Made by a program: the position numbers and the translations under genes. This document shows, piece by piece, positions 50,873 to 61,348 of a stretch of 64,000 bases of DNA. The DNA is from Candidatus Latescibacterota bacterium (GTDB lineage: Bacteria > Latescibacterota > UBA2968 > UBA8231). The stretch is taken from contig JAJDUT010000123.1 in NCBI GenBank assembly GCA_022826515.1, positions 62,001 to 126,000 of the forward strand, written 5' to 3'. A model generated the notes under the pieces. That model worked only from the letters and a program-made list of their open reading frames with translations. It was not told the origin of the DNA and did not search any database. Every line of letters starts with the position of its first letter. The first letter of the stretch is position 1.

Positions 50873-53804
50873 GGAGCCGTCCATATTCGGTGAAGCCAAT
50901 GAGGACGCGGGCGAAAAAAGTCAGCGCGTCAAAAGCATCGCTCTCCCGCGATTCCTCGTCGAATGTCTTGACCTCCCGCTGCAATCCCACGATCGTGCGC
51001 AGATCGTAGCCGAAATACTTCGACCGATTGTTCACGTTGAGATACAATGTGTGCTGGTCAAAACTATTGCGTGCATTGACTCGGTCCTCGACCCGATAGG
51101 GCAGCGGCCCCAAGCCTTGGATGCCCAGTTGTAGCTGACTGCGCTGCATTAGCGGCAGGGTACAGCGCAGGATGGGAATGACACTGAGTTCCGAGCGCAC
51201 GGTGCGGCGGGCGTAGCGGCCATCGAGCTGGCGGTCGGCGGCTTGGTCCACTAGGCGCAGCAGCAGAATCTTGAACTGGGGTTGGATCTGCAGCCGGTGC
51301 CAATGCCAAGTGTAATCGGCGCGGCTGACCCAAGTGAAGAAGTCGAGCCGTTTGTCGCGCTGGACTAGGCCGCCGGGCAAAGGGCCGGCCTGTTGCCAGT
51401 TGAAGCGCAGGCGGACTTTGTGGACCATCTGGAGGGTGGACCAGGGATTGAGCCAGCTCTCCAGATAGGTATCGTTGACGTAGCTGTTGCGATACAGCAG
51501 CGGGTCGGCGCGGAAATTGTTAGTGAAAGAGGGCTTGTTGCCGGCGACTAGGCCGCGAAAATCTGTATCTATGCGCTTTGGTCGTTCGACCAGCGCGGAG
51601 AATTCGTCGGCGATATCGTCTTTGACGCGGCGCAGGTGGTTTTCGAAAAACAGCCGCTGTAGCCGCCCCAACTCTTCGCGCCGGTAGTTCACCAGCGCGT
51701 AGGTCGACTTGTTGCGCCCGCCGCCAGCGATTTGTTCGATGTCGTAGCGCCCCGCCCCCAAAGACCACTGGGGCGTCAGATCTAGCTGACCGAATAGGTG
51801 GATGCCGCGCTGGTCGGCGTCGTAGGGGTAGTCGGGGTCTAGGTCGTCCTCGCGCACATCGGGATCGTCGTTGTTGTTGCGGTCGAGGCCGTAGAAGAAG
51901 TCGTTGGATTCGACGTAGTACATGAGGAAGGGCTCGACGTAGTCGGGCACGTCGTTGAAGTTGCGGTTGGTGTCGGGCAGGCCGTCGTTGTCGTCGTCCT
52001 GACCGGGGAACACTCCGTCGATGTCCTCGTCTTCTCGGTCGTTGGGTTGCCCCTGCAGATTGCCCACGCGCTTGTCCGGGTAGCGGTCGCCATCCTCGTT
52101 GTCCTGCACTAGGTCCCAGAAGATGGTGTTGTTGGCCAGGCCGGCCAGCGTAGTTTCTGTCAAACCGATTTCGAACGGCACAAAGGTGCGCATTTCCGTG
52201 TGGAAGTCTGGATTCGTGGCAAAGGCTTCGGCCCCTAGGCGGCCTCCCTTGAACCAGCGCACGGCATTGATGTACCAGGCCGATCCTTGCTCGGAGAAGC
52301 GCGGTCCTCGGTCGTACAGCGCGGTCTCGTCCATGCGCGCCGGAAAGCGGGAGTAGCGCGCTGAGCGGGCGTATTCGCCGTTGACTTCTAGGCCGGCTAG
52401 GGCAAGGTGCATATCGGCGCTGTAGGTGAAAAGCGATGTGTTTTCGCCCACATTGATCCGCCTTCTGGCCAGATTGGAGCCGTCCTGCACATTGCCCTCG
52501 GCGCGCAGGACGGTCCGGTAGAATGTGCTCACGTACTGATTGGGATAGCCGCGTCCCCGCGGATTGTTGAGATTGAGGGTGGCTACTTCTACTTGGTAGT
52601 CATTGGCCAGTGCCGCTTCCACGGCCACCGATTCCACGTAGGGCTCCTGCGACAGATCGAAGAGAAACACCAAGTGCTCGTTGCCGTCGGCTTGGAGGAT
52701 CTCTTCGGGCGATTCGAGTTTGAACGTGGCCAGCAGCCCTTCGAGGTTGGTATTCTTACTCACATCAATGCCGGCCTCGTGGTCGGCGCGATAGAGGTAA
52801 TCGGCAAAGAGCGGCATATCGTTTCTGCCGCGGTAGTAGAGCGTGGCTATCTGGTAATAGCCCCGAGGGTTAGTGTAAATGGTCGGGTTGAATTGGCCCG
52901 TCAGCCGGGATATGGTGCCCACCTGCGTATCTACACCTTCGAAGTGGCGAATCACGGTTGGCACGATATCGGGCCGGGCTTCGCCGTTAAGTATGAGTTG
53001 CGCTTCCTGCACCAAGGCACCGCCGCGGCCGTCGTGGGGCGAGTCATCGGTAAAGCGCACCACAATCTGGTCCATGGACGGCAGCTTGGGTCTCAGGGAT
53101 CCTTTGAGGCTGTTGTTGTCTTGGGTGCTCTGATACACATGCGTGTTCACGCCGTTCAGGCCCAGTCGCAGGGCCCCGATATCCGTTTCCAGCCGCGTCC
53201 CCAGTAGGATGGTCGAATCATCGGCAAAGTGCGTATTTTCGATGGCCCAGGGGGAAACGGATTCGATGTAAAAATGAGGGCGTTCGATGCGCGATCCTAG
53301 GAAGGTGAAGCGGGCATACGGAGTGGCCAAGTCGAAGCGGGCACCATTAAAGTCAACTTGCGACAGGGTCAACGGCGTGAAGCGGGCGATCAGCCCATCG
53401 CCGACAATGGCGCTGTATCCCCAGTCGTTATAGCTGTCGCGGCCCACCACCAGAAAATCGAAAACCGTGCTCCACTGGTTGCGATCCTTGAAGATGCTGC
53501 TGCCGTATTCCTGACCGAGAGTGCGGCGCTCGGTCCAGTCGTACAGGTCGTAACCAGTGATGAGGGGATCGCCAAAGGAATCGTAGAAGGCGCGAGGTCG
53601 GTCGGCGTAGGGAAAGGTGTGGTCCGGGTAGTTGGAATAGCCCTGAAAGGCGTAGTTGTTGTACTGGGGTAGCTGTCGCCAGAGAAAGTCTTGGGAAGGC
53701 AGAATCTCGGGAATGCCCAGACGCGGCGTTTCCGCCAAGCTCGGGACTGTTGCCCACAGCAGTACTAGGAGCACACCGCAGATGTGTATTGTCGGCTTTT
53801 TCAT
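50868..53804 (-). CDS. A-type giant outer-membrane protein ('A3')
   Basis: 978 aa, signal peptide MKKPTIHICGVLLVLLWATV. N-terminal half: NNYAFQGYSNYPDHTFPYAD, GYDLYDWTERRTLGQEYGSS, VVGRDSYNDWGYSAIVGDGL, VRFTDDSPHDGRGGALV (the VxxSDDSP counterpart). The Asp-rich cluster spans about 570-650: VQDNEDGDRYPDKR, GVFPGQDDDNDGLPDTNRNF, NDVPDYVEPFLMYY, DRNNNDDPDVREDDLDPDYP. Barrel-like strands follow, ending VLIGFTEYGRLL. It is last in the operon, and its stop overlaps MITE element 3. Closer to A4 and A5 than to A1 and A2. Function unknown. Confidence 0.85.
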   Translation of the reverse strand: MKKPTIHICGVLLVLLWATVPSLAETPRLGIPEILPSQDFLWRQLPQYNNYAFQGYSNYPDHTFPYADRPRAFYDSFGDPLITGYDLYDWTERRTLGQEYGSSIFKDRNQWSTVFDFLVVGRDSYNDWGYSAIVGDGLIARFTPLTLSQVDFNGARFDLATPYARFTFLGSRIERPHFYIESVSPWAIENTHFADDSTILLGTRLETDIGALRLGLNGVNTHVYQSTQDNNSLKGSLRPKLPSMDQIVVRFTDDSPHDGRGGALVQEAQLILNGEARPDIVPTVIRHFEGVDTQVGTISRLTGQFNPTIYTNPRGYYQIATLYYRGRNDMPLFADYLYRADHEAGIDVSKNTNLEGLLATFKLESPEEILQADGNEHLVFLFDLSQEPYVESVAVEAALANDYQVEVATLNLNNPRGRGYPNQYVSTFYRTVLRAEGNVQDGSNLARRRINVGENTSLFTYSADMHLALAGLEVNGEYARSARYSRFPARMDETALYDRGPRFSEQGSAWYINAVRWFKGGRLGAEAFATNPDFHTEMRTFVPFEIGLTETTLAGLANNTIFWDLVQDNEDGDRYPDKRVGNLQGQPNDREDEDIDGVFPGQDDDNDGLPDTNRNFNDVPDYVEPFLMYYVESNDFFYGLDRNNNDDPDVREDDLDPDYPYDADQRGIHLFGQLDLTPQWSLGAGRYDIEQIAGGGRNKSTYALVNYRREELGRLQRLFFENHLRRVKDDIADEFSALVERPKRIDTDFRGLVAGNKPSFTNNFRADPLLYRNSYVNDTYLESWLNPWSTLQMVHKVRLRFNWQQAGPLPGGLVQRDKRLDFFTWVSRADYTWHWHRLQIQPQFKILLLRLVDQAADRQLDGRYARRTVRSELSVIPILRCTLPLMQRSQLQLGIQGLGPLPYRVEDRVNARNSFDQHTLYLNVNNRSKYFGYDLRTIVGLQREVKTFDEESRESDAFDALTFFARVLIGFTEYGRLL

Positions 53805-53817
53805 CTGCCCATTTCCC

Positions 53818-55902
53818 TCAGTACACCACGGCTACGACGCGCAGGCGACTTTCTTCTTCGCGCTCGAGAAGGAGCCGCACGCGCACTAGGTAAAGTCCTG
53901 GTGCCACGAGTTCACCGGCATCGTTCCTGCCATCCCATAGGCCCGGCACTGAGGCCGACGCGGACACGTATTCGCCCGCGCTCAGGGTGGCTGCATATAG
54001 GGCGCACACAGGCCGGCCCTGGACGTCGAATATGTCCACCTCTACTACTTGGGGCTCGCTTATCCGTGCCAAGGTAAATTCGATCGCTGTTTCGTCGTTG
54101 ATGCCGTCGCCGTTGGGGCTGAATGTCTGTGGTACCGGGCGCACTTGACTCAACAGAAACCCTTCGACACCGCTGGCAGATACCTCCCACGAGCGCGGCT
54201 GGCCGCTGTCTGGATCGGGTTCAATGTTCTCCTCGGCATCCAGCGTCGCGCCTCCGTCTGGGCCAGAGACTTGGGCGCGGAACTGGAAGACATTGCTCAG
54301 CAGCCGTCCGCGGAAGCGCATTTCTAGGGTTCCCGCTTGGCGCCAGGGCTCGGCCAGTACTATATCCAGCGCGGTGCTCGATGCTGTGGTTGCGGCGATT
54401 TCCATTCCAAGTGGGGGCACAATTTCTTCTAGTTCGATCTGACTGGGTAGGGCAACATGTACCCGCTCTACTCCTAGATCATCAGCACTGAAACTTAGCT
54501 CTAGGCGATACGTGAAAAGGGTATCCCGACCTAGCACGGCCCGATTGGGCTCGACCCAGCCGCGGACCAGCGAGGCAGGGATCTGGTCGGTGAAATCGAC
54601 GATCAGACTGTCCAAGCGCGGGCCCGCATCTTCGGATTGAGTTTCCAGATTGACCCGGTACTGCAGGAAAGTGCGCGGTTCGGGTACCTGTAGCAGGGCC
54701 GGACTGGTGTGCATAGGCGCGCTCCAATCGCTCCAAGTGTTGCCGTCGTCCGAACTGCGGAATTGCAGCCCGAGCGCGGTATCGTCCGGCACTTGGCCGC
54801 CCCAGCGCACAGCGGTGAAATTCTTGCGCTCTCCGGGCCGTCCTAGGTCTAGGGGTGGCGAGACAAAGCTGCCCGCAGGAGCAACACCGCTGCCCAGCAC
54901 CTGAATCTCGGCTACTTTGGCGCGCTGCACCGCATCGACCTCGGCGATGATCACTTGCAGGTAACGGGCAAAGACTGGGGCAAAGGCAATGGCTGTGCGC
55001 TCGGGCTGATCAATGCCGTGCAGTACGCCTACCTCGCTCCACCCAAACTGGTCGTTGCTTACTTGGACGGCGTAGCCGCGCAGGGTATTCTGGACGAACT
55101 CGTCGGCGTTTCTGCCCTGGGTCAGGACCCGCACCTCGCTGATTAGACGCCGGTTCAACAGATCCACCTGGGCAATGGCGTTCAACTCGGTTGGATCTAC
55201 GGTCCAGCCGGTATTGAAGCGGCCGTCGAATACTTCTGGGCGGTTGGAGGGCAGTCTGAACGCTAGGTTTTCTCCCTCTACTGAACGCAGGCTCAGGCCG
55301 CCGGCTGGCTGGCCAATGTCGATGCCACCGGGAAAGCCGGCGATTACATCGGCCTGCAGCGTGTCAGCCCAGCCGGATACGCCCGTCCTATCTAGCTGGC
55401 CGCGCTGCACTTGCTGCCAAGTGTCCAGTCGGCTCACATCCTTTGTCTGCCAGCCCGTGTCTTCTTGGGGTTCGCCGCTCCAGTACCAAAAATTCTGCAA
55501 CGCACCAAAGGTGCTGACCCATGCCTGCTCTGCGGCGCTTACCTCCACAACTAGGCCGCTGCCATTGCCCCGGCCGCGATTGACGACGCGCACGGCCAGT
55601 TCGTTTTTGCGCCGCTTGAGTTCGACTGGATACTCTTCCACGGTGGTCCAATTGTCGTCGCTGCCGATGGCTTCGCCGTTGAGGAAAACCTCGTATTCGT
55701 CTGCTGCAGTCAGGCGCAGTAGGGCAGAGCCCGCCTCGGGTGCATTGAGGGTGTGCCGGTAGTACACGGTCTGCTCCCAGTGGTCAACGGTCCATTCTTC
55801 TGTATGACCTGTGGTGCTCACCAGCAAGGCCGCGGCCAATAGCAATGGGCGCAACGGCCAAGGCGGCGAGTTACCCGTTTGGTCTGTTCTCGTCCACATC
55901 AT
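53818..55902 (-). CDS. B-type exported protein ('B3')
   Basis: 694 aa. Start at ATG 55902 in a 4-base overlap with A4; a hydrophobic leader (LRPLLLAAALLVSTTGH) follows a ~18-residue N-extension. First domain about 40-160: VYYRHTLNAPEAGSALLRLT, YEVFLNGEAIGSDDN, jelly-roll like the ligand-binding domains of exo-glycosidases. Second about 200-340, discoidin-like (GYAVQVSNDQFGWSEVGVLH, RYLQVIIAEVD). WSDWSAP, an Ig-like part (LFTYRLELSFSADDLGVERV), FSPNGDGIND and a FlgD-like end (VDIFDVQGRPVCALYAATLS, WDGRNDAGELVAPGLYLVRV) complete it, terminating VVAVVY. Thirteen bases separate it from A3. Confidence 0.82.
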   Translation of the reverse strand: MMWTRTDQTGNSPPWPLRPLLLAAALLVSTTGHTEEWTVDHWEQTVYYRHTLNAPEAGSALLRLTAADEYEVFLNGEAIGSDDNWTTVEEYPVELKRRKNELAVRVVNRGRGNGSGLVVEVSAAEQAWVSTFGALQNFWYWSGEPQEDTGWQTKDVSRLDTWQQVQRGQLDRTGVSGWADTLQADVIAGFPGGIDIGQPAGGLSLRSVEGENLAFRLPSNRPEVFDGRFNTGWTVDPTELNAIAQVDLLNRRLISEVRVLTQGRNADEFVQNTLRGYAVQVSNDQFGWSEVGVLHGIDQPERTAIAFAPVFARYLQVIIAEVDAVQRAKVAEIQVLGSGVAPAGSFVSPPLDLGRPGERKNFTAVRWGGQVPDDTALGLQFRSSDDGNTWSDWSAPMHTSPALLQVPEPRTFLQYRVNLETQSEDAGPRLDSLIVDFTDQIPASLVRGWVEPNRAVLGRDTLFTYRLELSFSADDLGVERVHVALPSQIELEEIVPPLGMEIAATTASSTALDIVLAEPWRQAGTLEMRFRGRLLSNVFQFRAQVSGPDGGATLDAEENIEPDPDSGQPRSWEVSASGVEGFLLSQVRPVPQTFSPNGDGINDETAIEFTLARISEPQVVEVDIFDVQGRPVCALYAATLSAGEYVSASASVPGLWDGRNDAGELVAPGLYLVRVRLLLEREEESRLRVVAVVY

Positions 55903-58625
55903 TGTACCGGCTCCAGTCCCACGACCATGCGGATAAAGAACTGTTCGAAATTAATATCCTCGAATTTCCGGGTGCGGTCCTTCATGCGGCGGCGGCTGAT
56001 CTCGTAGCCGGCTGTAAGCGCCATATCGAAACCAGCGTATTCAAAGCGATTGACCAGCATGAAAAGGGCATCGCGGGTGTTGTAGTCTTGGTCTTCATTT
56101 TGGCCATTGCGGTAGATGCTAGGCAGCACGGATAGCCCTTGGACACCGCCGCGCAGGAAGGTGCGTTCGGTGAATTTGAAGTCGGCCACTAGCATGGGGA
56201 AGCCGAAGACCTCGGACACCGGCTGAATGCGTCCCCCGTCGTCGGTGCGGCGGCGCAGCATGAGCTTGTAGCGCGGCGATACTTCTAGCCCGCCCAGACG
56301 CCAGCGGTAATCTGCGCGCAACACCGAGGTCCAGAGCTGAATCGCATTATCGCCGCTGTTGGCGCTGAGCTGTTGGTTGACTTCGAACTTGAGATTGGCA
56401 CCGACAAAGAGGTTGCGCACCCCCCGGAAGGCGAAGTCGACGAAGGCGGTGTTGACGGCGCTGTCCCGCATTAACAATTCGTCTTCGACAAAGGTTTCAA
56501 TGGTGGCACGCGGATTAAAGATGTCGAAATTGGCCACGTCGCCAAAGCGGAATACGCCGTCGGGGATATCGTCCCGCACTCGCTTTAAGAAGTCCACTGC
56601 TCGCAGTTCGCCCCAACTGCCGAAGCGCCGCTGGTACTCAGCTTTGGCATACCACACATCCGCCCGCTGGCCGCCCCAGATGGCCTCCATATCGTAGCGC
56701 CCGAAGGTTAGTTCCAGCGCGCGCTGGGGCTGGAAGCGCACGAAGAGATGGTAGCCCTTGCGGTTGAGGTCGTACGGGTAGTCCGGCTTGTTGTCGTTTT
56801 CGCGCACGTCAATGACGCCATTGTTGTTCAGGTCGTCGCCGTAGTCGAAGTCGTCTGGATTGACGTCGTAGAGCAGAAAAGGTTCAAAGTAATCGGGTAC
56901 CTGATTGCGATTGCGGTTGGTGTCGGGGGTGCCGTCTTGGTCTTTGTCCAGACCGGGGAAAACCCCGTTCTGGTCCTCGAAACTGGGTATGAAGAAATCG
57001 TCTGGAAAAGGATCCTTGTCGTCGTTGTCGTCAACTGTGTTCAGGTCGAGGGTATTGTTCAGACTCTCGTCGGTCGAACCCAACTCGCCGGCGAATGGCC
57101 CGGTGCCAGAGGCAGCGTACGCCCCTAGCGTCAGGTCGGTTATCGAAAGTTGGGTGCGGTACTCGGGACCGAGGTGGAACAGCTCCCCACCCACGGCAAT
57201 TTTCGGGGTGAATTCCCGCTCGATATTGAGCAGATAGGCGTGGCCACTGCGGTCGTGGCGTTGGCCGCGGTGATCGTGGACGGGGTACTGGAGGAAGTTG
57301 AAGCTGTGGGCCCATTCGCCCTTGAAGCGGAAGCCTTTTACGTCCGTGCTCAGACCTAGGCCAGCCAAGGTGAGACCGGTCTGGCGGCCGTAGTCAAAGC
57401 GGATCTGCTCGATATCGGCACCGGCCGATCCACGTCCTTTGGAGCCGGCCAAACTTTTGTAAAAGGTTGCGCGGTTGCGCTGGGCTGGTTCATTGCGGGA
57501 TTCGCGCGGGTCAACGGCGTAGATCTCCGACACGCTGACGCGATAATTGCCGCTCAGCAGCGCCTCGAAGGAGGCCGACACCATTTCCTCTTCCTCGGGT
57601 AGTGGGAACCAGAACAGGACATAGTCCTTGCCATCGGCGCGAAAAGAGCCATCGGGTTCGGGTGTCTGTAGCGGATAGGTGCCCAAGCGGTGGCCCTTTA
57701 GTACTTCCACGTAGGGCGGAATCGGCCGCTTGAAGAAGAAGTCCTTGTTGGGAAAGTTCGGATTAAAATCCTCGGTGTTGTGGCGCGTGACAAAAGATTC
57801 AATGTCGTCTCGTCGCTCGCCGTTGAGCAGGATATCGACGTCGAAGACCCGAGCTCCGTTGCCGTCCAAGGGCGAGGTGTCTTCAATGCGGACCACCAAG
57901 TAATCGATTACCTGCACCCGGTTGGGCAACTGACCCTTCATGCCGTTCCAGTCGGGCGGCGAGCGAGTGTCAATGCGGAAGAGGTTCACATAAGAGGTAC
58001 TCAAGTCGATGGTGCGCCAGTTCCATTGCCAGTGGCCGCCCAACAGGTACGCAGCGAAGGCCGCGGTGCTCAAGGCGGTGGCGTCCTCTCGGGAAAGTAC
58101 GGGCTTGTCCATGCGCGAGGCTAGGACCGAGAAGTTGTGCCTTTCATTGGCCAGGTCCCAGCGGATGCCATTGAGGGCGGCCAGATCTAGGATCAACGGC
58201 GAGAAGTGGGTGCGGATGCGGTCGCCGATGATCAGTCGCGTCTGCCAGTTATTATAGCTGTCGTCGGCTACCATCAGGCGGTTGAGAAACCCCTCGTAAT
58301 TGTTCGGCTTGGCAATGGTGCTGCCGCTGAATACCTGGGCCGGATCGTCGAAGCGGCGGTTTTCCCGCAGGTGGTACACCTCGACGCCGTTTACCAGAAA
58401 GTCGCCGAATTCGTCGTACACGGGGTTGGCCGTGCGCGTGATGACATTGCGGGGCCAAGTCCGGTAGCCCTCTAAGCCATAGTTGTCGTAGGTGAGCAGG
58501 CCGGGGCGGTAGAGCATTAGGCGGGCACCCGTGGTGTGCGGCTCGATTAGTCTGGGGTCGCCTTCGCCGCGCACCATCGTTGCTAGGGCCGCTATAAGCG
58601 CGCCTGTTGAGATCGCTTTTAGCAT
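55899..58625 (-). CDS. A-type giant outer-membrane protein ('A4')
   Basis: 908 aa, signal peptide MLKAISTGALIAALATMVRG. It carries the A-family order: YDNYGLEGYRTWPRNVITRT, YDEFGDFLVNGVEVYHLREN, VVRIEDTSPLDGNGARVFDV, an acid cluster (VDDNDDKDPFPDDFF, GVFPGLDKDQDGTPDTNRNR, DLNNNGVIDVRENDNKPDYP), then strands with KRVRDDIPDG and LRRRTDDGG. The end EQFFIRMVVGLEPVQ resembles a barrel's final strand. Its stop overlaps the B3 start by 4 bases, and A5 lies 4 bases upstream, so three genes are translationally coupled. Function unknown. Confidence 0.85.
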   Translation of the reverse strand: MLKAISTGALIAALATMVRGEGDPRLIEPHTTGARLMLYRPGLLTYDNYGLEGYRTWPRNVITRTANPVYDEFGDFLVNGVEVYHLRENRRFDDPAQVFSGSTIAKPNNYEGFLNRLMVADDSYNNWQTRLIIGDRIRTHFSPLILDLAALNGIRWDLANERHNFSVLASRMDKPVLSREDATALSTAAFAAYLLGGHWQWNWRTIDLSTSYVNLFRIDTRSPPDWNGMKGQLPNRVQVIDYLVVRIEDTSPLDGNGARVFDVDILLNGERRDDIESFVTRHNTEDFNPNFPNKDFFFKRPIPPYVEVLKGHRLGTYPLQTPEPDGSFRADGKDYVLFWFPLPEEEEMVSASFEALLSGNYRVSVSEIYAVDPRESRNEPAQRNRATFYKSLAGSKGRGSAGADIEQIRFDYGRQTGLTLAGLGLSTDVKGFRFKGEWAHSFNFLQYPVHDHRGQRHDRSGHAYLLNIEREFTPKIAVGGELFHLGPEYRTQLSITDLTLGAYAASGTGPFAGELGSTDESLNNTLDLNTVDDNDDKDPFPDDFFIPSFEDQNGVFPGLDKDQDGTPDTNRNRNQVPDYFEPFLLYDVNPDDFDYGDDLNNNGVIDVRENDNKPDYPYDLNRKGYHLFVRFQPQRALELTFGRYDMEAIWGGQRADVWYAKAEYQRRFGSWGELRAVDFLKRVRDDIPDGVFRFGDVANFDIFNPRATIETFVEDELLMRDSAVNTAFVDFAFRGVRNLFVGANLKFEVNQQLSANSGDNAIQLWTSVLRADYRWRLGGLEVSPRYKLMLRRRTDDGGRIQPVSEVFGFPMLVADFKFTERTFLRGGVQGLSVLPSIYRNGQNEDQDYNTRDALFMLVNRFEYAGFDMALTAGYEISRRRMKDRTRKFEDINFEQFFIRMVVGLEPVQ

Positions 58626-58629
58626 AGAC

Positions 58630-61347
58630 TCAATTCGTCCTCACCTGCAGGAAAAACTCCGAAGTCTCTACTGTGCCCGTCGTGCTGGAGTGGACAAAGT
58701 CGGTAAAGGATTTTCGCAGTCCTAGGTTCATGCTGATCCGGTAGCCGGTGTAGCTGCTGTTGTTTTGCAAGCCGATGATATAGTGATAGGCATTGAAATC
58801 GTTGGAGGGTGCCACGGCATCGCGGAAGCGGTGCTTCAAGAGGGGAAAGCCCTGGATGCCCGCCTTTATGGTGGTGCGTTCGGTTAAGAAAAAATCGAGC
58901 CGCACGATCGGCGCTAGGTTGGTCTCGTCGGCTAGGTCGCCCAACAGCGCTGACTCAGAGCGATGATAGGTCCATTTGAGCATGGGAGTCAGCGTCAATT
59001 TCTGGCGCAGTTGCCAGACGTAGTCGATCCGATTTACTAGGGACAAAGACCAATCATTGCCCGAATTTTGTGTCTGGCCATCGTCAAAGGTATCGGCAAA
59101 GCGGTGGTTGAGTTCGTAGCGCCAGGTGTTGTTGAGCGTCAAGTGATCGACGCCGGTGTAGTTGAATTTCACATAGCTCAGATGGGCATGGCTGTTGCGA
59201 TAACGCAAGGGATCGTCGCGCAAGCCGATTTCGTAGCGGCCCCGCAGCAGTGGATTGGATATGTATTGATAGAGCGGGTCGGGAATATCGTCCTGCACGC
59301 GCTTGCTGCGGTGGCGCAGATTTAGGTGGATATTGTGGAACAGCGGACGGTTGTATTCGAGCTTGGTGTACAGGGCGCGATTGCGACCTGATCCGGCAAG
59401 CTGGTCGATAGCGTGTCCGCCCAGCCGCAACTCGAGTTGGGATGTGGGGTTGAAGGTAAAGAAGACATGCTGCCCTTTGCTGTCGCGCTCGTACGGGTAG
59501 TCGGGTTTGTTGTCGTTTTCGCGCGAGTCAACCACGCCGTTGTTATTGAAATCGTCGCCGTACACGAAGTCTTCGGACTCGACGAAGTACATGAGGAAAG
59601 GCTCTTGGTAGTCGGGTAGGAGATTGTTGTTGACATTGGTGTCGAAGATGCCGTCGCCGTTGTCGTCTAGGCCGGGAAATACCCCGAAGCCGACGTCGCG
59701 CAGAGAGCCAGGAAAGAGGTTTTCTTTGACCTCAATGGCCGCCTCGGTGACGTCGTTCTGGAAGCGCAAGTCTAGGGGATCGTCGTGTTCCCAGGAATCG
59801 GGCCAGGGGTCCAGATCGTCGTTGTCATCGACCAGTTCGAATTCTTTTAGGGCGGGTATGAATTCGTCCAAATAAGTGAAAGAGGTGCGGTATTGGGGTG
59901 GGACCCGGAACAGCTCCCAGCCCACGGCGAAGTTCGCGAACAGGCGCTTGCCCTTCAGCGAATAAGCACTTACAGGCCGCTTGTGCCGTCGGCCTTCTTG
60001 GACGGGAAAGATAAAGTGGTGGGTGCTGGTATTGAGGTCGCCGCTCACTTCAAAGCCGAGCAGGTCCAGTTCGAGATTGGCACCATAGAGTTCCAGACCC
60101 GAGGGGAAGCCGTAGTCGAACTCAACCCATCCCATATTCGAACCGTTGCGCACGTTGCCTGCGGCCCGCACCACATTGCGCCAGTCTTCCCATGCTGAGC
60201 CGACCACGCCGCTCCGACCGATGGGGGCACCTAGGTCGATGGCGTAGTCGTTGGCCGCTAGTACCCTAAAGGAGATATGTTCGGCCTCGGGCGGCACTTC
60301 AAAGCGGAACAGCAATACGTCGTCGCCATCGGCTTGTAGGACATTTTCGCCGTCTAGCTCCACTGATTCGGCATTGTTAAACAGGCCGCCGCGGGCACCG
60401 AAGAGACTGCCGAAACCAACGGTGTACGGTAGCCAAGACTGACGGCGACGCATATGGGGCACGTCTTCCAAACGCATACGTTCGGGAATCATGCGCCGCT
60501 CTTTGCCTAGGGCTACGAGGCCAGCGATTCGGCGCACTTCCGGCGCTGTCTGGCTGGGCTGGCCATTGACGATCATCTGTACATCGTGGACTTGGGCTCC
60601 AACACCATCGGCGGGCGAATCATCGCTGATGGCGAGAAAGACTTCGCTGGGTGTGACCAAGTTGGTGGGGAAAGCGCCTTTGCGGAAAGATCCCGCCCGG
60701 CGTCCCAGCAAGGTGTCGGTGATATGGGTGTTGACGTACGAGGCACCAAATTGCAAGACACTGCCGATTTGGGTTTTCCAGTGTCCGCCGAAGAGATAGG
60801 TCACAAAGTCGAGCGGCCGCGCCGAGGCGAAATTGCGCAGGGGTTCGGAAATGCGCGAGCCGAGGATGGTGAAGCGATTGCGCTGCGAATTGGAGTCCCA
60901 GCGGATGCCATTCATGCGGTTAATCGATAACATCATGGGCTTGAAGCGAGCCTCCACGGCCCGACCGAGGATGACCGACGAACCCCAGTCCTGATAGGAA
61001 TCACTGGCGACGACCAGATTCTGAAAAAGGTCTCGGTAGTCGTCGTCCTTGAAAATGATGCTGCCGCCAAAGGGCGAAATGGTGCGAAATTCCTGGGTGC
61101 GGTAGAGATCGGCACCGTTGAGCAGGGTGAAGCCGAAGGGGTCGTAAACGCGCGTCTCCTCGTCGAGGAAGAAGCCGCCGGCTAGGCGGCGCAGACGGAT
61201 ATCGCGGTAGGAAAAATGAGCGTAGTTCTCGTAATCCTCATTGGCCCACAGGGGATAGTATTCGCGGTTGAGGTACTGGCCGTGGGACCGGTCAAAAAAG
61301 CCGGTCAGCATCAGCAAAAGCAGGCAGGTTGTTTTTAAGCAGCGCAT
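58630..61347 (-). CDS. A-type giant outer-membrane protein ('A5')
   Basis: 905 aa, signal peptide MRCLKTTCLLLLMLTGFFDR. Shows YLNREYYPLWANEDYENYAH, VYDPFGFTLLNGADLYRTQE, VVASDSYQDWGSSVILGRAV, LAISDDSPADGVGAQVHDV and an acid cluster with VDDNDDLDPWPDSW, GVFPGLDDNGDGIFDTNVNN, DFNNNGVVDSRENDNKPDYP. KRVQDDIPDPLY and NYTGVDHLTLNNTWRYELNH lead into barrel-like strands; the end is FFLQVRTN. Lies 1 base after B4 and 4 bases before A4. The tandem A5-A4 pair suggests duplication. Function unknown. Confidence 0.85.
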   Translation of the reverse strand: MRCLKTTCLLLLMLTGFFDRSHGQYLNREYYPLWANEDYENYAHFSYRDIRLRRLAGGFFLDEETRVYDPFGFTLLNGADLYRTQEFRTISPFGGSIIFKDDDYRDLFQNLVVASDSYQDWGSSVILGRAVEARFKPMMLSINRMNGIRWDSNSQRNRFTILGSRISEPLRNFASARPLDFVTYLFGGHWKTQIGSVLQFGASYVNTHITDTLLGRRAGSFRKGAFPTNLVTPSEVFLAISDDSPADGVGAQVHDVQMIVNGQPSQTAPEVRRIAGLVALGKERRMIPERMRLEDVPHMRRRQSWLPYTVGFGSLFGARGGLFNNAESVELDGENVLQADGDDVLLFRFEVPPEAEHISFRVLAANDYAIDLGAPIGRSGVVGSAWEDWRNVVRAAGNVRNGSNMGWVEFDYGFPSGLELYGANLELDLLGFEVSGDLNTSTHHFIFPVQEGRRHKRPVSAYSLKGKRLFANFAVGWELFRVPPQYRTSFTYLDEFIPALKEFELVDDNDDLDPWPDSWEHDDPLDLRFQNDVTEAAIEVKENLFPGSLRDVGFGVFPGLDDNGDGIFDTNVNNNLLPDYQEPFLMYFVESEDFVYGDDFNNNGVVDSRENDNKPDYPYERDSKGQHVFFTFNPTSQLELRLGGHAIDQLAGSGRNRALYTKLEYNRPLFHNIHLNLRHRSKRVQDDIPDPLYQYISNPLLRGRYEIGLRDDPLRYRNSHAHLSYVKFNYTGVDHLTLNNTWRYELNHRFADTFDDGQTQNSGNDWSLSLVNRIDYVWQLRQKLTLTPMLKWTYHRSESALLGDLADETNLAPIVRLDFFLTERTTIKAGIQGFPLLKHRFRDAVAPSNDFNAYHYIIGLQNNSSYTGYRISMNLGLRKSFTDFVHSSTTGTVETSEFFLQVRTN

Positions 61348-61348
61348 C

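Noticed and set aside
52407..53207. A 266-codon plus-strand frame opposite A3
   Set aside because: Low-complexity shadow of A3; no domain, no ribosome-binding site in context.
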